From NCBI RefSeq assembly GCF_020520425.1, contig NC_079492.1:37947542-38011541 (forward strand): a stretch of 64,000 bases of DNA, given 5' to 3'. A program made the translations under genes and the position numbers. The notes beneath the pieces are model-generated. The model was given only the letters and a program-made list of their open reading frames with translations. It was not told the DNA's origin and searched no databases. This DNA comes from Spinacia oleracea. Its lineage: Eukaryota; Streptophyta; Magnoliopsida; Caryophyllales; Amaranthaceae. Shown here in pieces: positions 10,198 to 21,517 of this stretch. Positions within the stretch are counted from its first letter, which is position 1. Each line of letters begins with the position of its first letter.

Positions 10198-12042
10198 TCT
10201 CGCCATGTCGATTCCTCCCTTCTGCCTCCCGTGGTTAGGCGCTGGTTAAGAGCCCTTAATCCCACAGAAAAGGCTTTGTTGAAAGGATACCACTTAGAGG
10301 CACTCTTAGGCTTACAACAAATTAATATTGATTATAATTTTTTGTATGCGGCCCTGGACTTTTGGGATTCTGATCACCATGTTTTTGTCTTTCGGGGCAA
10401 TGAAGTATGCCCTTTGCTAGATGAATTTGCCACAATCCTTGGTTATCCTACCAATGCTACTCCTGCTACCCCTGGCACTGTTGAAGAGGGTACAACAACC
10501 ATAAGGGCTTTCCTAGGACTAGATGCTAATATGCTCGCTGAGATCGTTGTGGGTGATAAGGATAATTTGGCAAAGCTTGTAAAACATCACTTTAGACCTA
10601 GTAAAAATATGACCGAACAGAAATTGAATATTCGAGCACTTGTATTCTGCCTGTTGAACCACTATTTACTGTCGAATAACAATGGCGAGTTCGGTGACAT
10701 AAGGTTGATCCCTTTGATCAGCCAGATGGAGAGTTGCTATTCCATTATGCCGTTGGTTGTTGCCGAGACCTTACTGAACGCGGATGAGTTGAAAAAGGAT
10801 GCCAAGTCTGAAATTTTTAAGGGGAGCCCCTATTGCTGCAGGTAATCGATCGTTTATTCGCGCAAAGTAATACGCCTATTTTTTCTTTTTCTTTTCTTTT
10901 TTCCTTTGCGTCGACAGCCCCCTTCCTGGAGCTGATTTTCAGCGCCCAGAGCTGGGCGTCGGAATTTCTGGCGCCTGGTCCTGGGCGTTGAAAGTGCGCC
11001 CCAGGCAGGACTTTCGTTTATTATTATTTTTTATGATCGTACCCGTTTTTTGCAGATTTGGCTCATGGAACGACTTAGGCTTTTAGAAGCTCCTGCGGAT
11101 CCTAAACGTTATCGCCCTATAGCCTTGGGTAACCGAAAGTATTTGCACCAAGGCCAGGACGAGGCCGAGTGGGCCTCCTATTTTACTCATGGCAGATGCT
11201 CTATTAAGTGGGTGGTACCGTGGTGGGGTTTGACTAATATGACGGGGGGTTCCGAGGCACTGGTTTATGTTTCTTTGTTGGGGTTATCTCGGCCTGTTTA
11301 CATCTTTCCTTACCGGGTCATGCGACAATACGGCTTAAGGCAGACTATCCCATTTTCCGATACGGTACCACCTAAAGTAGCGGTCTTTTCCGAAGCACGG
11401 GTTCAAGCGTGGGGTAAGTATTATGGTGGCCTCCCACGTTGGACCGTGGCTAGAGATGGCTTTGTTGGTCTTTCCGAAAACTACAAGTTGTGGATGATTT
11501 CCGATGATAAGGCTGTGAGAACTAAGGCTGGAAATGAAGAGCCGGCTGAGCTTTTGATACCTTGAGGTAGGGCTAAGTATGAGAGCCGTGATACTGCTAA
11601 TCCTCGCGACCATGGTATTAAGACTGTAAAAGCTCGTCCTGATCGAAAGCGAAAGGAAGTTCCTCCCCGTTCCAGTTCTAGGCCTAAAAAGGTGCCTAAC
11701 ACGAAGGGGCCTGCCATTCACAAAAGAAATGCGAGCTCTCGCGGAGATCGTCGCCGGAATAATGTATGGGTTAGGAAAGTTCAGCCCCTAGTAGAACCAG
11801 TGGCTAATCCAATTGATGTTGATAATCCTTCCCCTACCATTGTTTGTGCCCTTGAGGCTGGGCGGGCTATAGCTGTTCAAACTGAAGATGTTTCTGAGGC
11901 CTTGGCATCCTTGTAAGTTAATGTCAAGGAGCCTGTTCTTATGGAGATTGATATAGGGGCAGCGCAGAAGCCTGTGGAGGTGGACCATGCGAACATTGCC
12001 CTCTACAAGACTTTATTTGATTATCCGGAAGAACTCGAGTAG
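10198..12042 (+). pseudogene. Antisense spliced ORF of element E (DUF7745/plant-mobile-domain-like)
   Basis: This reads opposite to E's gag-protease. Exon 1 (to 10841) includes FLYAALDFWDSDHHVFVFRG and CPLLDEFATILGYPT, which resemble the DUF7745-type protein found as the extra ORF of Ogre-like elements. An intron follows (10842-11055, GTAATC...TTGCAG). Exon 2 starts IWLMERLRLLEAP and has a second conserved stretch to about 11560, then a basic tail (RPDRKRKEVPPRSSSR) to the stop at 12040-12042. Damage: a one-base frame slip near 10830 before the splice site, a TGA at 11563-11565 and a TAA at 11914-11916. The 5' end was cut off by F; before insertion the leader joined 3022. The intron carries a GC-rich double palindrome. 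Role in the element unknown. Confidence 0.7.
10939..10993. repeat. GC-rich double palindrome, copy 3 (in antisense-ORF intron)
   Basis: AGCGCCCAGAGCTGGGCG, then GGCGCCTGGTCCTGGGCG. It lies wholly inside the 214-bp intron. Confidence 0.75.
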
Positions 12043-13359
12043 TGTAGTTCTTGTTAGGGTGTAGGTGCCCTTTATTTATTTCAGTTGTGTTTGTTTTTCA
12101 TTCCTTAGCACTTTTTTTTTCCTTCTTATTTATTTTTAAATATTAATAAAGGCGTAATTTTATTTTTCTTGTTTTCGTTTTGTTTTTCTCCTTTTTTTAT
12201 TTGCTCATTTCCAACACTTATGCACATTATATTTTTTATTTGATTGGACCGAATCCATAAACAGGATTGCCTACGTATCCTTGTTAAAAAACTTTAACTT
12301 AGAATAAGGTCGCGCGTAGTTCTAGCCAGAATAAATTCTAGGATGCCGAATTCGATAAGTATGTTCTGAGATGGAAACATATTATTTGGAACGGTAACAT
12401 AAGTGAAGTTTATTATTATTTTAATCTACTGCTTTGCCGTAAGCCATGTATTTTGCACAAAAATCTTTTCATGTGTTTTTTTTGGTACGTATGTCTGAAT
12501 ACGTGCTGTACCCCCCAAGTGTTCGTTATTTTTCCGTGTATGTGCGGATAAAATGACGAGCACTTCTGGGCAGAATTTGGCAAGCAGAGAGATTCAGCGC
12601 CCTGGCTGGGGCGTTAAAGATTTCGGCGCCCAGCTCTGGGCGCTGAAAATGATTTCTGGGCAGGTTTCTCGGCGCATTGCTTCACATGTTCTTGCATTTA
12701 TTTCTTTTTCTTTATTTCATTTTACTTTTTATTCGTCATAAATCAATTTTGACACTATTTCGGAAGCTTTTTAGACTGTTAGCATTAGACGCATTTTCGT
12801 CTGGATTAATTTTTTCTATTCGTGACTCGAAACGGCTTTGAAAATGGAGTTAGGGTGTGGAAGATATGAAGATCTTTGCGTAGGATTTTTGGGTGGGTTG
12901 AGGTGCGTGTTGTTAATGGTGGGGATGATGGGTTCATATTTTATGAATTTTTTTTTGTTGAGCAACATTTGCATTGTTTGAATTTGATTTCTTTTGATTT
13001 CTTTGGGTTGCACGGGTTTGACCTTTATGTCATGGAAATATGAAGGGGATGGTGTGGTTTATTTTGTAGATTGGTTTCGATGTCACGATTCAAGACCGAG
13101 TGGGCCTTGCTATTGGGCCTACAGTGGGCCGCTTCCTTACATTTTTTTATTTTTATATTTGCAAGTATGATTAGTGCTTATCTAGTGTTAGAATAATATT
13201 TTAGGAGAAAATTTACGCCTTTATTAATTTGGAAAGTAAGGAAAACACACTGAAATAAATTAATCAATAATCTAAGGGTTCCTAGGACCATATCTAGGGC
13301 TTTATTCTTTCTATCATCTAAAGAACTACTAGGCGTTTTGCTAAAGTGCTCTCTACGAC
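12043..13359. other. Spacer between the convergent ORFs of E
   Basis: Non-coding, T-rich. It lies between the end of the antisense ORF and the end of the minus-strand gag-protease frame, where an autonomous Tat element would have RT, RNase H and integrase. I found no polymerase motif on either strand. It contains palindrome copy 4 at 12595-12650. Confidence 0.6.
12595..12650. repeat. GC-rich double palindrome, copy 4
   Basis: CAGCGCCCTGGCTGGGGCG, then TCGGCGCCCAGCTCTGGGCG and CTGAAAATG. Confidence 0.75.
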
Positions 13360-13890
13360 TCAAGCCTTGGGTTTAATCTCGTAAAACCATGGTCCTTCGC
13401 CTGTACTTATCTTGAACTCTATTCCCTTTGCGTTGACCCACTGACATGTCTTCACCCATCCGTTCTCGGCCTCTTCTAGTGTTGGTGTAGGAGCCATTAA
13501 CCGAGTTGGATCGAAACTTTCATCTTGTAGGGCTAGGGTAGTCATCACGGTCTCGTCCTCCATAGGCCTCGATTCGTCAAACAATGTCCATAGAGCTTGG
13601 TTGTCCAATATTTCAGCTGTTTCAGTCTTGGTGAGGTGGGGTGCCTCATCCAAAGTTTGACAATCATGGAAAATTTCAAATCTGGGTTTTAGCAGGCCAT
13701 CCTGAACGAAGGGTTCAGAGAAGTCACAGCATGGGTGTTCTTCTCCTTCCCGGACAAACATAACGTTAAGGGTTCTTTGATATGGGGGAAGAAGGGTGGT
13801 TTGTTTTATCTTGGCTGGCTTAAGGCGTAGCCTAGACAAGTGGTCAGCAATATCTTCCTCCGTGGGCTCATAGCTTAGGCCAAAGGGAGT
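13360..13890 (-). pseudogene. Post-protease segment of element E polyprotein
   Basis: About 170 codons downstream of the protease. It includes a YEPTEEDIADHLSRLRLKP stretch and an acidic middle, ending in a stop at 13360-13362. It lies in a different frame from the protease; the slip coincides with a run of seven A (minus strand) near 13893-13899. I recognise no catalytic domain. In complete Tat elements this region links protease to RT, so E appears to stop just short of RT. Confidence 0.6.
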
Positions 13891-14750
13891 AGATTTTTTT
13901 GGGTAGGGGATGGAACATGTAGTTCTTCTTCCTTATGCCCATTGGAGTTCCTGGGAAATAGCCTTGATCTAGCAATATTTTAGGGATGACCCGGGATGCA
14001 CGCGGATCTCGAAATGCTAAATTATAGTCCTCAATGACTTGGATGGCTTCATCCACTTGAAAACCGTAAAGGTCTTCTGCAGTTTCGGCCGTTCCAACCA
14101 TAGTACAAGTGACGTCGAGAGGAGGGGCGCGTATTTCTAGAATTACCCCGTTATGGTTAAGTTTAACCATTTGGTGCAAGGTAGAAGCCACACCTCCCAA
14201 GTCATGGAGCCAAGGGCGTCCTAAGAGGAGGTTGAAAGTGGGCTTGATGTCGATTATTTGAAACTCCGCGGTACGTGCCACGGGCCCGGTTAGTATTGTG
14301 AGGTTGATTTTTCCCAACACAGGCCTTCGAGAGTTATCATAAGCTCGTACCCCTTGCGTGGAGGTTTGGAAGTCATCGCTTCCTAGCCCCAAGCAATGGG
14401 CGGTTCGCAAAGGGAAAACATTTACCGCTGAACCGTTATCTACGAGTGCTAGGGGGATGTTTTGTCCTTTGCATCCGACCACTAGATAGAGGGCCTTGTT
14501 GTGGGCGCCTCCTTCTTTAGGTAAGTCTTTGTCAGTAAAAACTATTGCTTTTTCCTCAACATCTCTTGTGACGTGGTTAACCAACGAGTCAGGTGTGATA
14601 TCTGTAGGGACTGAGATGAGGTCAAGTGAGCGAATAAGTTTTTCACGATGTTCCTTTGAAGTGCACATGAGATCCCAGATGGTAATCTCGGCTTTAGTTC
14701 TTTTTAGTTGCTTCAAGAGAGGATTTTTGATGACTTCTGCGACGGTGGTG
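13868..14750 (-). pseudogene. Retropepsin-like aspartic protease of element E
   Basis: The single-domain protease core is clear: the active-site loop LALVDNGSAVNVFPL, then TFNLLLGRPWLHDLGGVAST, the ILGRPWLH-type motif of gypsy proteases. Upstream is a KRTKAEITIWDLMCTSKEHRE linker of the kind that precedes protease in Tat elements. The frame is shifted from gag near 14740-14760 and from the downstream segment near 13893. In an active element it would mature Gag in the virus-like particle. Here the frame breaks make it a pseudogene. Confidence 0.8.
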
Positions 14751-16338
14751 TGCCGTACGTTTTCAGGAGTCTGTCTGACTGGGATGTCGTCCCCGGGAGG
14801 TGGGCGAATATCCTGTTGGTATACCCTTCTGGACCGAGTGAGATTGTCAACTTCGGACTCTTGAGGGGTGGTGTCAATGGGAGCATGCCCGGGCCAAGTT
14901 TCAGTAAAGAGGTCCGGCCCGATACTTGAGACAGGTAGACATCTTCAGCATCATCATCCCACACACCGCACACTTCTCTCTCGATTTGATCCATAGGGAC
15001 CATGGCGAGTGGTACACGTTGAAGCGTAATATACACCGTAGGGTCAAAGTTCTTATTTTCTGATTGATCGAGAGAGATGTGACAAGAACCGAATGGGCTC
15101 TTGTTGTTTTTTGGTTTGCCAACGTTAGGGAGGGGTATTACTTCATCCTCTATCATATCCTGGGTCGTGTTTTTTAGATTCCAGCAGTTTTCAGTATCGT
15201 GCCCATTTCCCTGATGGAATTTGCAATAGGTGCCCTCGACCCAATATTTATTTTTGAATGAAGGGTCGGGTGTGGGTCCTATGGTTCTTAGCTTTCCTTG
15301 ATTGGTTAGTCTTTGGAAGGCTTGTACCAGAGTCGACCCGAGTGGGGCAAACTTTCGATCTCGGGTCCACCTTCCAGGGCTCCTTCGGGTTGGGGTTTCC
15401 TCTACGTGGTGGACCTCTTGGGCTTGAGGCGTGTGGCCCCTGTTGTAGGTGTTATTTTTGTATGCAGGCTTGCTTTGTACTGTTTTTGCAAGGTCATCCT
15501 CGATCTTTATTCCTACATCATAAACCCTTTTGAAGGTATCAAGGCCCAACTACCTAAGGTGTTGTTTATAAGCCGGGTCTAGGTTGTCAATGAATTTTTG
15601 GACCAATTCAGTTTCAGGAGGCCTATTGATTAATTGGGCCGCTTGGTCTCTCCCTCTAGCAAAGTAGGTCGTGAAACCTTCATTTTTCTTTTGGAAGAGG
15701 ACTTCCAACTCGCGCATGGTGACTTGAAAATCCATGTTTGACGAGTATTGCTTGACGAAGACATTGACAAAGTCCTCCCAAGTGGGGAAGAGCTTAGGGT
15801 CTTGGTGGTAGTACCATTTGAGTGGCACAGGTTCCAAGGACAAAGGAAAGACAGGCAAATACATGGACTTGTCCATACCTTTCAAGTTCATGGCATTCAC
15901 AAAGCTCAAGAGATGATCACAGGGATTGTCTGTGGCTTTGAACTTTGGTAAGTCAGATGAACTGAACTTTTCCGGTAGTTTGCCGGGAAAAGGTTTAGGA
16001 TCGAGGGAGAAATACTTGCTCCCCATGGTTTGCTGCAGAACCATTTTTTCGATCTTCTTCTCGTTATCGAGGTCATTTTTGGCTTGCGCCGCTGCTAAGG
16101 ATTCGTTTTCCATTTTCAATTGATTCATAAGTTGGGTCATTTGGACCATTTGGTCTCGTAATTCTTCCATGGATGTGTTTGAGGGTGCGAACCGAGGTTG
16201 AGGGAGTGGAGATCCTTGAAAGGGGGAATGCCGGATGGAGCTTGGAGTTACTAGACCTTGTGTTGGTGATGTAGCTTCGAGACGCACTAACCTTTGATTT
16301 TCAGATCGACGCCAAGTGGCAGAACCAGCCCTATGCAT
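14713..16338 (-). pseudogene. Gag of element E (Tat-like), one internal stop
   Basis: An N-terminal coiled-coil-like segment (MEELRDQMVQMTQLMNQLKM) is followed by the retrotransposon Gag core: FKATDNPCDHLLSFVNAMN, PLKWYYHQ, FVKQYSS, FARGRDQAAQLI. After a TAG at 15547-15549 the same frame goes on with FKRVYDVGIKIEDDL and a zinc-binding CKFHQGNGHDTENC motif (C-x2-H-x4-H-x4-C). It ends out of frame with the protease. Gag packages element RNA. The intact knuckle suggests it was functional recently, or that E relied on a partner for polymerase. Confidence 0.8.
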
Positions 16339-17671
16339 AAGACAAGCTAAAGTTAAGGCCCAAAGTTAAGCATTACTTAGTCTAGACTTCTGACTCTTTC
16401 TACTGGTTTTCTATTCTCACTTTTGTTGGTACACTTTTGGCTCTTCTTTTGGTCATTCTTTGGATTTTCGAAACATTTGCCCATGTGACATTCAAGGTTA
16501 TTTTAATTAGCATGCTCGGTTTTGGTGCCGAACATTGTCGTCACAGGAGGCCTAATGACGACACAAGGAGTTATTTATTTTATAAGTCGTTCTTAGAATC
16601 GAGTGCCTTTTTTCATACGTCCTCGTAGCAAATTTGTTACGAATTTTTTTTATTGCTACGTATATTTTATGCGCGGGTACCGAGGCTGCGGTGCCTGACC
16701 AAAAGGCCAGGCAGCAACTTTAGCGCCCAGCTCTGGGCGTTGAAAATGATTGGCGCCCAGCCAAGGGCGCTGAAAATGCGTCCCTGACTGGTTCTCGTAT
16801 TCTGTTCGCGTATCCTTTTTCGTATATACGACTTAATTTTGTGTGCTTGCCTAATAACGTCCTTTACGCGTTGTGCGGCGTGGTGGAATCCGTTACGGGC
16901 CGTCCTGGGCGTCGCTTATTTTTTTGGAGATCGCACGTGGTTGCCGAACACGTAATTTGGTATAACTCTTTGGCCAATTTGGTGTTTATGAATGTTTGGG
17001 AAATTTTTAGGGTCGTCGGTTTTCTAGCATTATTTGTCACACACAATCACATAATTCCCTACACATAACTAACATTACAACATGAAGCAAAATAATATGT
17101 CACGTAGTTTATGATAGGCTTCTATGGGTAATATTTGCGCCGGCTTGGTACCGCTTCTATTGTCGATCCAACACATGCCCCCGTCGAGGTAGTGCATTCA
17201 CGAGCGAATTTCGTCCCACGAGGCCAATCACGATGTATGCCAAGGGGGGCATGCACCAATGAGAGGGACCTAGTGGGCGAGCGATTGGGTTTGGGACAGG
17301 TGCATGTACTACTAGCGAAAGTGCAGAGTGGACAACATTCGAAGCGTTTGCACCCCCCAGATGGCGATGGGTATCCTTATTCCCAACTCCCGAGATGAAA
17401 CATGCAAAGGGAGCCAAGATTCGTTATGCGGTTCTGTCCGTTCACATTAATATGCTGATTTTCCCAACTCCCCAGATGAAACATGCAAAGGGAGTGCGAT
17501 TATGTTCGACCACGACGGCCATAGGTTCCCTTGTGATCCCTGGTGTGGGGATCGCTCAACGTACACCCGCAGGGCAGAGATTGAGAGTTCGGGGGACTGT
17601 AGCTACCGAGAGGAGTGCTCATCGATAATACTCCAGAGGCAGGTTATCCTTACTAGCTCAGCATAAATAAT
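16339..17671 (-). other. 5' leader region of element E
   Basis: Non-coding. It lies between the right LTR and the gag start, reading leftwards. It contains palindrome copy 5 (16720-16777) and a short direct duplication: TTCCCAACTCCC...AGATGAAACATGCAAAGGGAG-type words near 17381-17412 and 17461-17492. No convincing primer binding site was found beside 17672, so the inner LTR border is uncertain. Confidence 0.5.
16720..16777. repeat. GC-rich double palindrome, copy 5 (E leader)
   Basis: TAGCGCCCAGCTCTGGGCG, then TTGGCGCCCAGCCAAGGGCG and CTGAAAATG, the cleanest of the six copies. Confidence 0.78.
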
Positions 17672-18770
17672 TGTAGGGACATGCCTTAAACTATTAAACT
17701 ATTCTGAATTGATTTTAGGAATATGCAACACATAATACTAAATCGATCGTGATTATCTTATTTAGATTGATTTAAGGTACCTAGCATGATAATTCAATTG
17801 TCCAAGGTATTATCTTATTAGGCGTGATAGATCAATCAAATTAATAGTTTGACAATTTTATAAAAGGGCGATGAAAGCGATTAAATCGTATGAGGGACAC
17901 ATTACAACGCACCCTTGAGAGGTGCGTTGTGGTTCTCAGAAAATTAACCACTTGCCTTTGCTATTTCTCCTTTTATTTAACGAATCTCGGGTTTCTAAGC
18001 AATGTTCCAGTATTTTGGCTTAATTCATCAAGCTACAAGGGGCAGGACGCGTTCTGTTCGACTTTTGGGTCGATTGCTACAGAACGCCGGATCAATTTCG
18101 CAGCGTGAGGCTTAGGCTTAAGGCTAGAGTCAATATTCAGGTTATGGAATTGTGTGTTATTTCACCTCGGTTTTTAGGCTGTATTTATAGGAAAAGAGTG
18201 TGTGGAAATATAGATTTTAAGATACGAATCCAAAAAGAATCCGGAGGTAAAACGGCCCCAGGCATTTTCAGCGCCCAAGGCTGGGCGCCGAAGATTTCGG
18301 CGCCCAGATCCAGGCGTTGAAAATGGGATCTGGGCCGAGTTCTTTGTCAGATTTGGACTCTTAGAATACGGAGCTTTTGAGATTTATCCGAGTCTTTTAG
18401 TGCGTATTAACTTATGACGGAATGCGTCTGGGCCCGTTACGAACTCTAGGTTCGTTAGGAATTTAATTAATACGTAACTCTTATTTTCGAATTATACCAG
18501 GAATGCAAATTCTATCTCTTTTAGGATTTATGTTGGAGTGCAACACCTAATTCTGACAGGTTTCTATCTTTTATGACTTTGCCACTTTTAACAACTACCT
18601 TTTACGGCAGTTACTATTCTTAGCAGGTTTCTATAAATAGCAGTTTTGACTGAAATGAAAGGGTGATTGAGATTCGTTATTTTTATAGGAGATACGTTGC
18701 CAAGTGGAGATTTATGTTCTCATCATCGAACCTTCCCTTTCGGGAATGGGGACAAAAGTAGGTGTCTACA
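17672..18770 (-). repeat. Element E 5' LTR
   Basis: The part 17820-18770 matches 1-951. The outer border at 18770 is firm, because it stops where D-family sequence resumes. The inner border at 17672 (TGTAGGGACATG) is the best TG...CA candidate but lacks an adjoining primer site. Confidence 0.75.
18268..18322. repeat. GC-rich double palindrome, copy 6 (in E 5' LTR)
   Basis: CAGCGCCCAAGGCTGGGCG, then TTTCGGCGCCCAGATCCAGG. It is the LTR partner of 441-497 and retains more perfect pairing than that copy. Confidence 0.75.
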
Positions 18771-19467
18771 CCTGCTGGGCCTGACCTTGGCTGTTTGTGT
18801 GGTGCGCGGGCTTGCTGGATGCGGGCCTGGCTTCGTGCAGGGCCTTCGTCTAGCAAGCTCGTCCGATGCTAATTCGTACGATGCGCTTCCGATTAATTTC
18901 CCGATTTCGGAATTCATTTCCGATACGAACAATATTTAACATTTCCGATTCTGGAATTAATTTCCGTTTCGAACGAATATTTAATATTTCCGTTTTCGGA
19001 ATTATTTTCCGATTCCGATAATATTTCCATTTCCGATAATATTTTCCGATTCGTACCATGTTTCCGTTTCCGGCAACATCTACGACTTGGATAATATTTA
19101 TATTTCCGATACGATCCATATTTCCGTTTCCGGTAGTATCATCGTTTCCGGAGTATTCATTTATTTGCCTTTGACGATCTCAGCTCCCACTGAAACCAAG
19201 ATCCGTCGATTCCGAATATTCATAGATGGAGTATTTAATGCCATTAAATACTTGATCCGTTTACGTACTATTTGTGTGACCCTACGGGTTCAGTCAAGAG
19301 TAAGTTGTGGATTAATATCATTAATCCACTTGAACTGAAGCGGCCTCTAGCTAGGCATACAGTTCACTTGATCTCACTGAATTATTAACTTGTATAATTA
19401 ATATTGAACCGCATTTATTAGACTTACCATTAAATGCATACTTGGACCAAGGGCTTTATTTCCTTCA
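18771..19467 (-). repeat. Truncated LTR of copia family D (copy D2), minus strand
   Basis: Its reverse complement follows the D LTR at 51041-56480 from the TGAAGGAAATAA start through the GGAAAC/GGAAATATT-rich stretch to the GC-rich block, skipping the CACTA-2 insertion. It is cut at 18771 by E. The TG end at 19467 abuts gag of element B, so D2 had inserted into B before E landed in D2. The CCG site where CACTA-2 inserted is undisturbed here (19280-19290) and serves as the empty-site control. Confidence 0.85.
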
Positions 19468-20596
19468 CATTCAACAAGGAGTATCCCATCTGGCCATCGG
19501 TTACTCCACCCCTTTTGCAGACCACATCATGAGAGCAACTAAAGATCCAAAGATTAAGCCGCCTAACATTGATGCCTATGACGGGATGACTGATCCAGAT
19601 ATGCATCTTCTGGATTATAGGCATCACATGTACGTTCAAGGAACAAATGAGTCCACATGGTGCAAGTATTTTCCAGGCACATTGAAAGGTATAGTGTCTA
19701 AGTGGTTCGAAAGACTCCCAGCTGGAACCTTTAGCTCCTTCTTTGAGCTCGAGTTATTGTTCTCCACCCGGTTCATGGCTCACAAAGAAGAAAAGAGGAC
19801 AAGTATGCACCTGAGTCGGATTCAATTGGGGAAAGATGAGTCGTTGAGGAGTTATGTAAAGAGATTCAACCTTGAAGAAGGGCAAATCTCAGATTTCCCA
19901 GATGGTGTCGAATTTGACAATTTTATACGGGGACTTAAAAAGGGCTCCTTCAAGTTTGATCTAGTGAAGAAAAGTGTGCGGACTATGGCCGAAGTGTTGG
20001 ATGAGGCCGAGGCCTTCATCCATGCAACTTAAATTTGTAGTGTTCCGAAAGCACCATGGGGAAGTGACACCGCTGAACCAGCTGCAAAGAAAGAAAAGTT
20101 TGAGAAAAAGAGCCGGCCTAATGGGACGTGGGCTATTGCAAGAGAACCAGACAGAGCCTCAGCGGCGGCCTGGCAGAAGAGGCCCATAACTTATGATAGT
20201 GAACTCTTTGAATATAACACAGACCTGTACACCATCCTAATGGACGTTAGTTCCAAATTAGAGATTGATCGGCCATTTCCAATGAAATCGCCTCCGGAAA
20301 GCAGGGACCCCAAATTATACTGCCACTTCTATAGTGACATAGGGCATGATACCAAGGAATGCAAGAGTTTGAAGAGGGCACTGGACGGCCTTGCCGCCAA
20401 GGGTTTCTTAAAGAACTACACTAGCAAGAATACTGGAGGCTCAGGAAAGCAGTTCTACAAAAAGAACAAGTCACCCCCCTCTGAGGACGATGGGAACCGA
20501 ACCGACCCCGAGTGCGTGGCCGTCATATCAGGTGGATTGGCCGCTGGGGGCCCTACCATGAGAGGTCAAAAGGATTACGCCAAGCGGTTGGGGTAA
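19468..20596 (+). pseudogene. Gag of element B (5' truncated)
   Basis: The frame is entered from the D2 junction. It shows the Gag core: PPNIDAYDGMTDPDMHLL, CKYFPGTLKGIVSKWFERLP, RSYVKRFNLE, FIRGLKKGSFKFDL. A TAA lies at 20030-20032. The same frame then continues to a zinc-knuckle-like CHFYSDIGHDTKEC and a TAA at 20594-20596. No frameshift was needed to follow it. The N-terminus lies outside the window beyond the D2/E insertions. Confidence 0.82.
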
Positions 20597-21166
20597 GTAA
20601 TGTTTTCTAGAAAGGATACAGCTGATCCATTTCCTAAAGTAGAGATCGGTGAGGCCGACCGGGGAAAAATATCTACCCCACATGACGATCCACTGGTGAT
20701 TGAGCTGAAGATTGCCAATCTGAGAGTTAGGCGCATTCTGGTTGATACAGGGAGTTCTTCTTACATCATCAACCTCGAATGTTTAAATCGGTTGCAGCAT
20801 GACTCCTCCAAGATAGAAAAAATTAATTATCCGATTATCGGCTTTGGGGGTAGTGTCATCCACCCCGTCGGCATCATCTCCCTTCCACTCCGGATGGGAA
20901 GTAAAAAGGAATTCCGTCAAATGGACGTTCGCTTTCTCATAGTCAAAGACTTGACTGCATACAATGTGATTCTAGGACGTCCTACTCTGAACAGGGCAAA
21001 AGCTGTCATAGTTACTCACATAATGCTTCTGAAATTTATTTGCGACGATGGGAGCGTCAGTACTATACATGGTGATCAACAGCAGGCTCGGGATTGCTAC
21101 TCAACTACCTTGAACCCGGATGCCTGGGGATCAGGTGAGGAGAAAGATGTGCTATGCAATAAATGA
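20597..21166 (+). pseudogene. Aspartic protease of element B
   Basis: The active site ILVDTGSSSYIINL is at about 20735-20775, and the YNVILGRPTLNRAKAV motif lies about 80 residues later. It is in the same frame as gag, separated by TAA at 20594. A TGA at 21164-21166 follows. It would have cleaved the Gag-Pol precursor. Confidence 0.82.
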
Positions 21167-21517
21167 AAGTGCGACGGCACATATTCTAAATCTATGAAAG
21201 AAACCCTAACCATATCGTCGGCACACATGGAGGAACGCCGACCAGAACCTGTTGGGGCTCACTATGATATTGTGTTAAACTTGGACAAACCAGACAGGGT
21301 AGTGCCCATTGGAATTTCTCCTGAAGACCCGTTGGCGGCAGAGTTGGTCCACTTGCTGAGAGAATTTGAAGATATTTTTGCATATACTGTTGAAGAAATG
21401 CCCGGCATTGATCCAGCCGTGGCTGTTCATAAGCTAAATGTGGACCCGGATACTAGACCGGTCCGTCAGAAGAAAAGAAACCATCGGGAGATTCGAAATC
21501 AGGCGGCGGCTGCAGGC
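21167..21517 (+). pseudogene. Element B reverse transcriptase, N-terminal part
   Basis: It carries the pre-RT block FEDIFAYTVEEMPGIDP and the basic RPVRQKKRNH stretch. The coding sequence is cut at 21517 by element A and resumes at 31773 in the same frame, counting one copy of the duplicated CAGGC. Confidence 0.82.

Larger units (their letters stand above)
1..18770 (-). mobile_element. Element E: non-autonomous Tat-like Ty3/gypsy element (left end off window)
   Basis: Two direct repeats bound the element: 1-951 and about 17672-18770. Both end on the plus strand in GGTGTCTACA, so on the minus strand the LTR begins TGTAGACACC. The orientation is minus: gag and protease read right to left from 16338, and a purine-rich tract abuts the left LTR at 952-967. 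The interior holds gag, an aspartic protease and a post-protease segment. No RT, RNase H or integrase is visible. A spliced ORF on the opposite strand (10198-12042) lies near the 3' end. Copia element F is inserted at 3028-10192. The right LTR abuts a truncated D-family LTR, so E landed inside that LTR. Left-end target duplication cannot be checked. Confidence 0.8.

Noticed and set aside
17135..17628. Frames of 77-87 codons in E's leader
   Set aside because: Overlapping on both strands, with no similarity I recognise, in a region that should be untranslated.
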